From assembly GCA_905182565.1 (NCBI GenBank), contig CAJJCB010000027.1:1-64000 (forward strand): a stretch of 64,000 nt of DNA. Direction: 5' to 3'. Source of the DNA: Acidimicrobiaceae bacterium. GTDB lineage: Bacteria; Actinomycetota; Acidimicrobiia; Acidimicrobiales; Poriferisodalaceae. Positions within the stretch are counted from its first letter, which is position 1, and each line of letters begins with the position of its first letter. Below the pieces are notes generated by a model that did no database searches, was not told where the DNA came from, and was given only the letters and a program-made list of their open reading frames with translations. Below, in pieces: positions 24,121 to 33,149 of the stretch. Both the position numbers and the translations under genes were made by a program.

Positions 24121-26133
24121 ATGGCGGTAGAAGATACTCGACAACTCCCCGAACGCGAACTAGCCGTGCAATGGAGAGTTGAATCTCTTGCGGCCGAGGC
24201 TGAAATAAGTGTCGATACAATCCGTTACTACCAAAAAATAGGGATATTGCAGCCGCCTGAGCGCGTTGGCAGAATAGCTATCTACCGCAATATTCATCTA
24301 GTACGGTTAGCCAAGATTCGGGAGCTTTCCAAAGCAGGATTTTCACTAAATCAAATAGAACGCCTAGTAGACACTGACAAAGACCCGTTATTCGGTGCCC
24401 TACAATCCGCAGACACAACACTTTCATTGCAACAATTAGTGGAGATTTCTGGATTTCCGCAAGAAATCGTTGAGTTAGCAGTCGATGCAGGCTTAATCAC
24501 CTCGTTACCAAATGACCCAACCAGATTCAATTCAGAAACACGCGACATGTTGTCTGCTGGTTCAGCACTTCTAGCAGCTGGTTTGCCTCTAGATGAGCTA
24601 CTCCAGTTAGCAACACGCCACGCAGAAAATGTGGAAGAAACGGTCGATGATGCAATTCGTCTTTTTCAGAATTACCTGAAACCGAACGATAGAGACCAAC
24701 GCTCTGAAATCGTTGCCAATCTTGTTCCTCTCGTTAGCGACCTTGTGGGAGGTCACTTTCGCCAGACATTAATAAACCAAGCAAGCGCCCGTCTCTTAAG
24801 AACAGACCCTGTTTTTGAACGTGGGGAAGAATCGCAGATAGATAACTCGGGAACTCCAGAACGTATTCACACGAGCTTCAAATTCATAAGAGAGCTTGTC
24901 CCAGGGTGCAACGCATTAGCAGTTTTCAATGCAGCAAAGGGCTTACCACGCGCGTTTTGGTCGATTCCTGAATCAAGAATCACTATGACCGCTATTGGTG
25001 AAGTTTTCGCAGCTTCCTCCACAAGTCACCAGGAACGATTCTCAGATATCTCTGCAGATATCGGCAAACTTAATCTGGAGGTCACTGGTGTAGATGGGCC
25101 ACAGGAAAGCGGGCCACTACTGATCGGTGGCATTGCTTTTTCCGATCAGCAAACTGGCCGTCCTCCCGATTGGGACTCCTTCGGAGCAGGACGTTTAATA
25201 CTTCCAGCATTACTTATAGCTGAAACTCCTGATGGCACATTCGCCACTCGATGTACAGAAGGCGACTACGAATATTTACTTCATTCTACCTATCTACCTT
25301 CAGCCCTAGGAGAAGTCACAGAGGTAAACCATCACGAGGATCCCAACTATGAAGCGTTAGTTGCTGTCGCATTAGAAACAATCGCGTCAGGTGAGCTGGA
25401 CAAGGTTGTCGCAGCAAGGTCACTTAGCATTTCAGGCACTTTAGATGAAACTGTCATTCTTGAACGTCTGTGTAAAAGATTCCCTAGTTGCGCCACCTTC
25501 GCTTTCGACTATGGGGGCCCTATTTTTTTAGGCGCCAGTCCTGAACTTCTCATATCTCGAAATGGGTTAAGAGTAGATACCATGGCCTTAGCAGGCAGCC
25601 GGCCACGCGACCAAGACTCAAATATTGATGCCCAGCTTCGTGAAGAACTTATTGCTAGTTCAAAAGAACGTCGCGAACATCAGATAGTGGTAGATGATAT
25701 ACGGGCGACTCTGCGTAACGCAGGCGTTCTACTTGATGGCCACAGCAGCACCGGGGTTCTTCAACTCAAAAGAAATCAACATCTATCGACACCAATAGGC
25801 GGTGAGCTAACAGCCTTTACTAGCACACTCGATTTAGTTTCAGACCTGCACCCAACTCCAGCGGTTGCCGGCTTACCAAGACGTTCTTCGCAAGACTGGA
25901 TTAACCATCACGAGAGTTTCGATCGCGGCTGGTACGCAGGACCAGTTGGGTGGCTAACCCTTAATGGTGCTTGCGAATTTCGAGTTGCGTTGAGATCAGG
26001 GCTAATGCACAAAGACAAAATTATGTTGTTCGCTGGTGGTGGGATAATTGAAGGATCAGTTCCTTCTCATGAGTTAGCCGAAACAAGCATAAAATTTGAA
26101 GCCCTGCTCGGGGTACTAGGACTTTCCGAATGA
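24121..26133 (+). CDS. menF: MerR-type regulator fused to isochorismate synthase (MenF)
   Basis: A 670-residue two-part protein. Residues about 18-85 are a MerR winged helix (AEISVDTIRYYQKIGIL, IYRNIHLVRLAKIRELSKAGFSL). Residues about 100-185 look like a second helical or HTH-like module (LQQLVEISGFPQEIVELAVDAGL). From about 250 to the end it is a complete isochorismate synthase with Lys428 (GELDKVVAARS), LGASPELLI, AGSRPRD, HLSTPIGG, HPTPAVAGLPR and AGGGIIEGS. It converts chorismate to isochorismate, the first step of menaquinone synthesis, and is coupled to menD by an ATGA overlap. One frame spans both parts without a stop. The start lacks a clear ribosome site. GTG at codon 16 is an alternative. 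Confidence 0.9.
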   Translation: MAVEDTRQLPERELAVQWRVESLAAEAEISVDTIRYYQKIGILQPPERVGRIAIYRNIHLVRLAKIRELSKAGFSLNQIERLVDTDKDPLFGALQSADTTLSLQQLVEISGFPQEIVELAVDAGLITSLPNDPTRFNSETRDMLSAGSALLAAGLPLDELLQLATRHAENVEETVDDAIRLFQNYLKPNDRDQRSEIVANLVPLVSDLVGGHFRQTLINQASARLLRTDPVFERGEESQIDNSGTPERIHTSFKFIRELVPGCNALAVFNAAKGLPRAFWSIPESRITMTAIGEVFAASSTSHQERFSDISADIGKLNLEVTGVDGPQESGPLLIGGIAFSDQQTGRPPDWDSFGAGRLILPALLIAETPDGTFATRCTEGDYEYLLHSTYLPSALGEVTEVNHHEDPNYEALVAVALETIASGELDKVVAARSLSISGTLDETVILERLCKRFPSCATFAFDYGGPIFLGASPELLISRNGLRVDTMALAGSRPRDQDSNIDAQLREELIASSKERREHQIVVDDIRATLRNAGVLLDGHSSTGVLQLKRNQHLSTPIGGELTAFTSTLDLVSDLHPTPAVAGLPRRSSQDWINHHESFDRGWYAGPVGWLTLNGACEFRVALRSGLMHKDKIMLFAGGGIIEGSVPSHELAETSIKFEALLGVLGLSE

Positions 26134-27812
26134 CGCGCGACCCATATCTAGCGACTACAGCTTTCTTCACAGAGCTCCTTAACCAAGGATTAACCGACAT
26201 ATTGGTATCCCCCGGTTCTCGATCTACTGCACTTGCAATAAGTGCCCAAAAAACTATTGGCCTTAAGGTAATGGTTCACTTAGATGAACGATCTGCTGGT
26301 TTTTGGGCCCTCGGTATTGCTAAGGCTTCAAACCGACCCGTAGTTTTAATTTGCACTTCAGGAACAGCAGCCGCAAATTATTTGCCCGCTGTGGCCGAAG
26401 CTCACTTCAGTGAGATCCCCTTAATTGTCATAACTGCCGACCGCCCTCCAGAACTTCAGGATCGAGGAGCTGGACAAACAATCAATCAATCGGGGATTTA
26501 CGGCGCCCATGTTCGTTGGTCCTGTGAACTTCCTATCGCTAATGACGTAGCTCCTGAATGGTTTCAATCAACCGCCGCCCGATCACTTCAGATCGCGACA
26601 GGATCTCGTCCTGGTCCAGTTCACTTGAATTGGCCATTGCGAGAGCCACTCGAACCAATTAATCAAGCTTCACCCAAAGTTTCGAGTAAGCCAATTATGT
26701 TAACTCGACATGCAAGTGTGATTAACCCGCAGGCTTTAGAGGTTCTTCAAAACGTTGCGAATCATGAAAATGGGTTACTGTTAGCAGGTCCGATGTCTAA
26801 GGACCTGTCAGAAGCTGTCGCTAGTTTTTGCAGCAAAACCGGATGGCCTCTTTTAGCAGAACCACTCTCTCAGTTGCGGCGTCAGCTTCCAGGAGTCGAT
26901 GTTATTTCAAATTATGATCACTTATTGCGAACGCCGTGGGTAGAACGTCACGCACCAACGGCCGTAGTACGAATAGGCCAGCCAATGACTTCTAAACCGC
27001 TGAGACTTTGGCTAGAGCAGCACCGTCCTCAACATTTACTAATTGGTGACGGAGTTGCTTGGACTGACGCAAGTACAACTGCAACGGCGTTATTAGACAC
27101 AAGCCCAGAAATTTTAGGACAAATATCTGGGACCGGAGGCTCGCAAGATTGGTCCAAAAAATGGGTCGCAGCTGATAACACCGCAAGGGTCGCAATTAAT
27201 GAAGTTCTAGATGCTGGACCATTACTTGAAGCCTCGATAGCTCGAGAATTTGGGCGGAGTCTTCCTGACATGACAGTTCTATACGTGTCTAACTCGATGC
27301 CAGTTCGAGATATCGATTCTTTTTTCGAGGCCAACTCATCTAACTTGACGTGTTTTGGTAATCGAGGGGCAAGCGGAATTGACGGACTTATTTCTTCGGC
27401 TGCTGGAGTAGCTTCAACCGGAAGGACCACCACTCTATTCATAGGCGACCTCGCATTTATTCATGACATCAGCGGGTTGTTAGCTGCTTCACAGCACAAT
27501 ATCGACCTCACGATCGTGGTGTCTAATAACAACGGCGGAGGTATTTTCTCTTTCTTACCCATAGCACAGAACCTTGACGCCCAAAATTTTGAAAAATTAT
27601 TTACAACACCACAAAAGCATTCAGTCGAAGACTTGTCAAAAGCCGTACAAGCTGACTACAACGCGATCTCTTCATTATCCGAACTGAGGGCTGCCTTAAG
27701 GCGTTCGACCAAAGGCTTGCGAATTATTGAAGTTATGGTAGATCGAGATGCAAACCTCGAACAACACCATCAGATTACATCTTCGGTAATCACAGCAACC
27801 GATTGTTTATGA
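26130..27812 (+). CDS. menD: 2-Succinyl-5-enolpyruvyl-6-hydroxy-3-cyclohexene-1-carboxylate synthase
   Basis: A 560-residue thiamine-diphosphate enzyme that adds the succinic-semialdehyde unit of 2-oxoglutarate to isochorismate. Family motifs are SPGSRSTALA (27-36), DERSAGFWALG, TSGTAAANY and the ADRPPELQDRGAGQTINQ block. The ThDP/Mg segment near the C-terminus includes VVSNNNGGGIFSFLP. Its start overlaps the menF stop and its stop overlaps the menH start, each by four bases. Confidence 0.95.
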   Translation: MTRDPYLATTAFFTELLNQGLTDILVSPGSRSTALAISAQKTIGLKVMVHLDERSAGFWALGIAKASNRPVVLICTSGTAAANYLPAVAEAHFSEIPLIVITADRPPELQDRGAGQTINQSGIYGAHVRWSCELPIANDVAPEWFQSTAARSLQIATGSRPGPVHLNWPLREPLEPINQASPKVSSKPIMLTRHASVINPQALEVLQNVANHENGLLLAGPMSKDLSEAVASFCSKTGWPLLAEPLSQLRRQLPGVDVISNYDHLLRTPWVERHAPTAVVRIGQPMTSKPLRLWLEQHRPQHLLIGDGVAWTDASTTATALLDTSPEILGQISGTGGSQDWSKKWVAADNTARVAINEVLDAGPLLEASIAREFGRSLPDMTVLYVSNSMPVRDIDSFFEANSSNLTCFGNRGASGIDGLISSAAGVASTGRTTTLFIGDLAFIHDISGLLAASQHNIDLTIVVSNNNGGGIFSFLPIAQNLDAQNFEKLFTTPQKHSVEDLSKAVQADYNAISSLSELRAALRRSTKGLRIIEVMVDRDANLEQHHQITSSVITATDCL

Positions 27813-28618
27813 AACACAAAATAAACATCGACAACATTTCATTGGCCTATGAATCAACTGGGACAGGTCCATTTCTTATGTTGGTCCACGGCTTCACCGG
27901 GAGCTCATCTACCATGAGTTATTTATGTGAAGCACTTGCTCCCTACAGAACAGTTTTAAGTATCGATTTAATTGGGCACGGGAAGTCTGATTCTCCTGAA
28001 CAGGTAGACAGCTACTCAACAGAAAGCAACATTCGTCACCTACAAGGCATCTTGAATCATGCAGGTGCTAAAAAAGCTGATCTCGTTGGCTATTCGCTCG
28101 GCGGCAGAATAGCGCTCTCCTTCGCTCATGCGTTTTCAAATACGGTTGAATCCTTGTTTTTGATAGGGACTAGTCCTGGCATAAATAGTAATGAAGCAAC
28201 GATCCGAAAAATTTCTGATTCCAATTTAGCTTCTTTGATCGAAGGCGATGGTCTTGAAATTTTTGTAGATCAATGGATGCAGCTACCAATTTGGAAAAGT
28301 CTTCAAGAGCGAATCGGACCTGCTAAATGGAAAGAGAGCAGAGAGCAACGACTGGGAAACTCGTCGGTAGGTTTAGCCAATAGTCTTCGGGGAAGCGGAG
28401 TTGGCTCAATGCCACCGTTACATAATTTCCTTCACCTAATCACTAACCCCGTGCATTTAATAGCAGGACAAGAGGACCAGAAGTTTTCTCGCTTAGCCGA
28501 AAAAATGAATCGACTTCTCCCAAATGGACAAGTGCACTTAGTTCCGAATGCCGGACACGCAGCTCATCTTGAACAACCAAAATTTGTGTCTGAATTAATC
28601 ATAAAGGCTCTGAAGTGA
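27809..28618 (+). CDS. menH: Alpha/beta hydrolase, probable SHCHC synthase
   Basis: A 269-residue alpha/beta hydrolase. The N-terminus shows LVHGFTGSS (oxyanion region), the nucleophile elbow is GYSLGGR with the catalytic Ser, and the terminal His lies in NAGHAAHLEQP. Position between menD and menC with 4-base overlaps on both sides points to MenH, which eliminates pyruvate from the MenD product to give SHCHC. I use the ATG at 27809 (ATGA overlap with menD). A TTG two codons upstream is also open. Sequence alone would only support a generic hydrolase. Confidence 0.8.
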   Translation: MKHKINIDNISLAYESTGTGPFLMLVHGFTGSSSTMSYLCEALAPYRTVLSIDLIGHGKSDSPEQVDSYSTESNIRHLQGILNHAGAKKADLVGYSLGGRIALSFAHAFSNTVESLFLIGTSPGINSNEATIRKISDSNLASLIEGDGLEIFVDQWMQLPIWKSLQERIGPAKWKESREQRLGNSSVGLANSLRGSGVGSMPPLHNFLHLITNPVHLIAGQEDQKFSRLAEKMNRLLPNGQVHLVPNAGHAAHLEQPKFVSELIIKALK

Positions 28619-29589
28619 AGCTCAGTCTTACTAGTGATGAGCTTCACCTTCGAACACCAATACTTACTGCTCACGGAGAAATTAAGAAACGCGACATATT
28701 AGTTGTGACTGCAACTCAAGACAACGTTTCTGGTAGCGGAGAGATAGCCCCACTGCCGGGATTCGGTTTAGAAAGCCTCAAGGAGGCTTCTGACTCATTG
28801 CAAGCTTGGGTAGAAGATGGACCTTTCCCCTTATTTACTGGTGCTGCAGGAGCCGCTTCGTGCGCCATCACCCAACTGAAGGCAGCACTTGAAGGTGTGT
28901 CTCTCGATATTTTTCTCAGTTCTCGAATTCTTTCAAATAGAAATCTGTCAGTTCAATCGCTGATAGGAGCGGAAACTATTGACGACGTAGAAAATATGAC
29001 TCAAATTGCTTTAGCTAATGGACACAAAGCAATCAAACTAAAAGTCGGTGCACTCTCGGAAGTATCAGACATAGCTCGGATAACAGCGGCCCGCAATGCT
29101 ATCCCTGACCAAGTTCACCTGCGTCTAGATGCCAATCAAGGTTGGAACTTTTCGAGCGCTAAGAGAGTTTTAAAGGCTATCGGCCACCTAAATATTGATT
29201 ATGTTGAAGAACCAACGACCAACTTGTCAGACTACAAACAACTCCGATCAGTATCTGGAGCTAACCTCGCCGCGGATGAACACTTATCAGAAATAAGTAC
29301 CGCTAATGAGGTTATAGGGTCTGGGCTTATCCAAGTTGCCGTTATTAAACCAACAGTGTTAGGTGGCCCACAAGCCGCCTACGACCTTTCAAAAATTGCT
29401 CAAGAACATAATATTCGATGCGTTGTGTCATCTTTTATAGATGGACCTGTCGGCCTACGAGCAGCTAGAGACCTAGCACTAGCAATAGCTCCCGCTGAAA
29501 CCCACGGAGTGGGAACCGGGGCTTTGTTCTCTGACACAATGCCTTCAGATGTGCTTCCTCAACATGGCTTTCTAAGCTCTTCTAATTAG
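28615..29589 (+). CDS. menC: o-Succinylbenzoate synthase
   Basis: A 324-residue enolase-superfamily enzyme that dehydrates SHCHC to o-succinylbenzoate. The catalytic and metal residues are in place: AIKLKVG (Lys-x-Lys), RLDANQGW (Asp ligand), VEEPTTN (Glu), ADEHLS (Asp/Glu ligand) and VIKPTVLGG (second base Lys). The start is a GTG overlapping the menH stop (GTGA). It ends the operon and is convergent with menE, 90 nt away. No strong terminator is seen between them. Confidence 0.9.
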   Translation: MKLSLTSDELHLRTPILTAHGEIKKRDILVVTATQDNVSGSGEIAPLPGFGLESLKEASDSLQAWVEDGPFPLFTGAAGAASCAITQLKAALEGVSLDIFLSSRILSNRNLSVQSLIGAETIDDVENMTQIALANGHKAIKLKVGALSEVSDIARITAARNAIPDQVHLRLDANQGWNFSSAKRVLKAIGHLNIDYVEEPTTNLSDYKQLRSVSGANLAADEHLSEISTANEVIGSGLIQVAVIKPTVLGGPQAAYDLSKIAQEHNIRCVVSSFIDGPVGLRAARDLALAIAPAETHGVGTGALFSDTMPSDVLPQHGFLSSSN

Positions 29590-29679
29590 ACACAGATCTT
29601 TTGTACCGCTCTACTAGATCGGATTTCTTCCCAGACTCCTGTGCCACTAATTAAACTTGAGTAACTACGAAGCAAAACC

Positions 29680-30783
29680 TCAGAGCAAAGATTTTTTTAC
29701 TTTGCCGAGAGCGGTTTTCGGTAAACTCTTCCTTATCTCTATCTGCCTGGGAGCACAAAAAGCTGGCAAGGTAGCTTTAACGTGGTCGCGCACTTCATCG
29801 AGCGATGGAATTGTTACACCCTTAGCAAGAACTGCTACGACTGAAACTTGCTGACCCCATTCCGAGTCAGTCCTTCCTACCACCACACATTCTTCGAAAG
29901 CATGAAAACTGGCCAAAGCTTTTTCAACAGATAACGGCCACACGTTTTCTCCGCCAGTGATAATCATTTCACTATTACGACCAAAAATTTCTAAAATTCC
30001 ATCAGGGCCGATCGCTCCACCATCTCCGGTTCCATACCATCCCTCAGGAGTAATCGGTACCGAGCCATCTCGATAGCCGCGCATAAGCATTGGGCACCGA
30101 AGCTGAACCTCGTTGTCAATTATCCGAAGCTCTACTTGATTTAAAGGCAACCCGTCATACACAACTCCGCTACCTGTTTCAGTCATCCCATAGGTAGTCA
30201 CAACGTTTATCGGCCGGTCGGCTGGTACTGCTGAACCACCTACTAGAACTCGTCGGAAAAGGTTGCTATCGATGCGCGCCATCGCAGTTGGAACAAGTGA
30301 AGTTAACGTAGCGCCGCGTTCAGCAGCAGCAACCACACGATCCTTGTCGAAGGCTCCATGAGCTTCAACAGGAGTGCCCGTGTGTAGCGCTCGACAAATG
30401 ACTGATAAACCGCCGACATGAGAAACCGGAAGGCACGAAAGCCACTTGTCTCGAGTTGGATCAACTTTCAAAAAAGCGCTCGTAGCCTCTGCGCTTGCCA
30501 CAACAGCTTCATGCGTTAAGACAGCACCCTTTGGATTACCTGTGCTGCCACTAGTAGCTACAACAAGAGCATCTCCCAGTTCGACTGGATGGCCTTGCAT
30601 GCTAGTTTCTCCAGAAATATCAATAATTTTCGACGCACCCATTTCCGATATCAAGTGCCTCTGCATCTTCAACGGAAGTCGTAAATCTACAGGGAATACC
30701 GCATCGCCGTCATCCCAAGCTCGACTTAACTCTTTCACGAACTCAGGCCCACCCGGAAGAGCTATGGCAATAAGGCGATTCAT
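29680..30783 (-). CDS. menE: o-Succinylbenzoate-CoA ligase
   Basis: A 367-residue compact ANL ligase, the size expected for MenE. It activates o-succinylbenzoate to its CoA ester for MenB. Motifs are ATSGSTGNPKGAVLTH (P-loop), TYGMTETGSGVVYDG, WYGTGDGG, FGRNSEMIITGGENVWP and a C-terminal lysine in KTALGKVKKSLL. It faces the menF-D-H-C operon from the other strand. MenB and MenA were not found in the window. Confidence 0.88.
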   Translation of the reverse strand: MNRLIAIALPGGPEFVKELSRAWDDGDAVFPVDLRLPLKMQRHLISEMGASKIIDISGETSMQGHPVELGDALVVATSGSTGNPKGAVLTHEAVVASAEATSAFLKVDPTRDKWLSCLPVSHVGGLSVICRALHTGTPVEAHGAFDKDRVVAAAERGATLTSLVPTAMARIDSNLFRRVLVGGSAVPADRPINVVTTYGMTETGSGVVYDGLPLNQVELRIIDNEVQLRCPMLMRGYRDGSVPITPEGWYGTGDGGAIGPDGILEIFGRNSEMIITGGENVWPLSVEKALASFHAFEECVVVGRTDSEWGQQVSVVAVLAKGVTIPSLDEVRDHVKATLPAFCAPRQIEIRKSLPKTALGKVKKSLL

Positions 30784-30804
30784 GCTTTCGAAGCTATCTG
30801 GTTA

Positions 30805-31542
30805 TCAGAAAGCGCGTGCAATCAGAATTACCGTTGAAACTGCTATCAGCACTGTTATCAAATAATCGAACCCTGCAGGTTTTATTCGGCGGCCGACATA
30901 AGCACCCATCGGAAGAACTACGCCAACAATAGTTGAAGCGAGCGCACCTCCAATTAACCGACTTACTGTCCAATTACCTGTCAACGTAATAGTTATTATC
31001 TGTGTCACGGCCGCAGGTAAAAAAACTGAGGACGTTGAAAAAATAAAGCCTTGCCTATCAAGCCCATATCCTTGGAACCAAGCCGCTACAACTGGTCCTG
31101 AGATTCCTATAGCTCCTTGGCTGAAACCACACATGGCTGCGACTAAAACAAACAATCGCTTTCTGGTCTGTCGCTCCCAAATTATTGCTTCCCTACCGGT
31201 GAACCGGCGACTAAGAAAACACAACAAGAGAACGGCCAAAATTAAAAGTAACCATCTTTCATCGATTTTCGACAAAGCCCACGCACCAGCAGCAGCACCT
31301 CCACACCCGACTATTATGAACGATAATAAATTTTCAGGTTTCTTAGCTGACCGATGCTCATATACGAGCGCCGCATTGCTCAGAACTGTCGGGAACGCCA
31401 TCACTAGCACCGCTTCTTCAATCCCCACAAAAATAGTGATCACCGGAACAGCTATCAATGGCAGTCCTAAGCCAGTTATTCCTTTTACTGCTGCGCCAAC
31501 AGCTACAGCAACCGCAACAATCAAATATTCACTACCGTTCAT
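30805..31542 (-). CDS. TSUP (TauE/SafE) family membrane permease
   Basis: A 245-residue very hydrophobic protein with about seven or eight membrane segments. The opening GAAVKGITGLGLPLIAVP and the FSQGAIGISGPVVAAW repeat are the two pseudo-symmetric motifs of TSUP carriers, which export or import sulfite, sulfonates or small carboxylates. Its ATG overlaps the psuG stop (4 bases), so the two are co-transcribed, and menE follows 21 nt downstream. The substrate cannot be inferred. Confidence 0.8.
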   Translation of the reverse strand: MNGSEYLIVAVAVAVGAAVKGITGLGLPLIAVPVITIFVGIEEAVLVMAFPTVLSNAALVYEHRSAKKPENLLSFIIVGCGGAAAGAWALSKIDERWLLLILAVLLLCFLSRRFTGREAIIWERQTRKRLFVLVAAMCGFSQGAIGISGPVVAAWFQGYGLDRQGFIFSTSSVFLPAAVTQIITITLTGNWTVSRLIGGALASTIVGVVLPMGAYVGRRIKPAGFDYLITVLIAVSTVILIARAF

Positions 31543-32447
31543 ACAGATAGCAACGCGACAGCGACTTGTGCAGCTACCGTCGCGTTATTTTCTGCTAGAG
31601 CGAGGTTTGCTGGAATACTTTGGCCACCGGTTGCCTTAGCAATCGAAGCAAGAACTACTGGAGTGATCTCAGGACCTTTTAAATTAAGCTTTTCAACATC
31701 ATCTAAAGCAGCTTCCAATGCTTCAGCCACCAAACTTGGATCTATTTCTGCATCAGCTGGGATAGGCACTCCCAATAACGTGCCTCCTTGCCCTAAATTT
31801 GTTCTGGTTCGATGAACTACCGCTACTTCAGTTACATCATCTAGCCGGCTAGACACACTTAAACCCGAACTTCGCAAATAAAACGCGGGGAAAAAATTAG
31901 TCTGCCAACCTAGGACTGGCACCGATAATGTCTCTAAATATTCAAGTGTTTTAGGAAGATCGAGAAATGATTTAGCCCCGGCGCTGACAACTAAAACCGG
32001 ATAATTAGAGATAGCCAAAAGATCTGCAGAGATATCTCCGGTAATGTCCGCTCCCCTATGCACACCACCAATTCCTCCAGTCGCAAAAACCTCAATTCCG
32101 ATGGCACTTGCTATAACCAGACTCGCCGAAACAGTCGTAGCTCCAACACTCAATTTTTTTGCTACTGAAGTGGAAAGGTCCCTCGCTGCTACTTTTGTTG
32201 TCGATTCTAAAATTCTTTCGTGAGTATCAGGATTTACACCAGCACATAAATCGCCATCTAAAACAGCAGTCAGTGCTGGAACTGCCCCCTCTTTACGCAC
32301 CGCCCTGATACAACGATTCAAAGCTTCTTCATTTGACGGAGATGGGAGTCCAAGATTGCTGAATATCGTCGATTCGAGTGCGACAACAGCCGTTCCTGTA
32401 TCTAAAGCGTCTTGCACTTCTTCACTAGTCTTTACTTGGTACTTCAA
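31539..32447 (-). CDS. psuG: Pseudouridine-5'-phosphate glycosidase
   Basis: A 302-residue enzyme that reversibly splits pseudouridine 5'-phosphate into uracil and ribose 5-phosphate, working through a lysine Schiff base. Motifs are ALESTIFSNLGLPSPSN near residue 23, ATGGIGGVHRG, SAGAKSFLDLPKTLEYLET (with the probable catalytic Lys) and FPAFYLRSSG. In the first motif the usual histidine before GxPxP is replaced (SNLGLPSP instead of the common HGMP type), worth noting for activity. No PsuK-type kinase is adjacent. The uracil it makes could be used by Upp, encoded divergently 81 nt away. Confidence 0.88.
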   Translation of the reverse strand: MKYQVKTSEEVQDALDTGTAVVALESTIFSNLGLPSPSNEEALNRCIRAVRKEGAVPALTAVLDGDLCAGVNPDTHERILESTTKVAARDLSTSVAKKLSVGATTVSASLVIASAIGIEVFATGGIGGVHRGADITGDISADLLAISNYPVLVVSAGAKSFLDLPKTLEYLETLSVPVLGWQTNFFPAFYLRSSGLSVSSRLDDVTEVAVVHRTRTNLGQGGTLLGVPIPADAEIDPSLVAEALEAALDDVEKLNLKGPEITPVVLASIAKATGGQSIPANLALAENNATVAAQVAVALLSV

Positions 32448-32528
32448 ACTAATCCTTTTAATTTAACTAATAGCTCTAAGTCTTCCAGGTCGGACACTAA
32501 AAGAACAAAGACCTTCTACTCTGTGTAA

Positions 32529-33149
32529 ATGCTAATTGAAGTGAACCATCCGCTTATCCTGGAAAAAATCACTCGGCTTCGCGATATTAATACTCCCACT
32601 CCAGAGTTTCGTGCACTAGTTACAGAACTCGGTATGTTGCTAACGTTATACGCGACAGACCATTTACCGCTCACCCCAGTTGAAGTGAAAACACCGTTAA
32701 TGACAACTACTGGGGTATCGCTGGAGGGTGGAAATCCTGTAGTCGTATCGATTATGAGAGCCGGTAACGCTCTGCTCGATGGTGTACTAAAGAGTATCCC
32801 TGCAGCTGATGTGGGTCACATAGGACTAGCAAGAGATGAAGAAACCCTTCAGCCCTTAGAATATTTGGTTAAATTACCGATTCTCGCAAACCGACATGTA
32901 ATTGTTGTGGACCCCATGCTCGCAACCGGCAACAGCGCCAATGCAGCGTTAAACAGCGTCAGTTCATTCAACCCAGCGTCAACTACTCTTATGTGCCTCG
33001 TTGCTGCACCAGAAGGGTTAGCTAAAATTCAATACCACCATCCAGATATTCGTATTGTCACCGCAGCAATTGATAATAAACTGAATGAAAAAGGCTACAT
33101 CTTGCCAGGTTTAGGAGATGCAGGTGACCGCATATATGGAACCGAATAA
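32529..33149 (+). CDS. upp: Uracil phosphoribosyltransferase
   Basis: A 206-residue enzyme making UMP from uracil and PRPP. The PRPP loop is DPMLATGNSANAAL, with Asn in the place usually taken by Gly. The C-terminal uracil-binding segment is GLGDAGDRIYGTE. ISIMRAGNALLDG-type sequence (SIMRAGNALL) is also present. Length is normal. The last codons overlap the mtnA start region. Together with the divergent psuG it forms a pyrimidine salvage pair. Confidence 0.92.
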   Translation: MLIEVNHPLILEKITRLRDINTPTPEFRALVTELGMLLTLYATDHLPLTPVEVKTPLMTTTGVSLEGGNPVVVSIMRAGNALLDGVLKSIPAADVGHIGLARDEETLQPLEYLVKLPILANRHVIVVDPMLATGNSANAALNSVSSFNPASTTLMCLVAAPEGLAKIQYHHPDIRIVTAAIDNKLNEKGYILPGLGDAGDRIYGTE

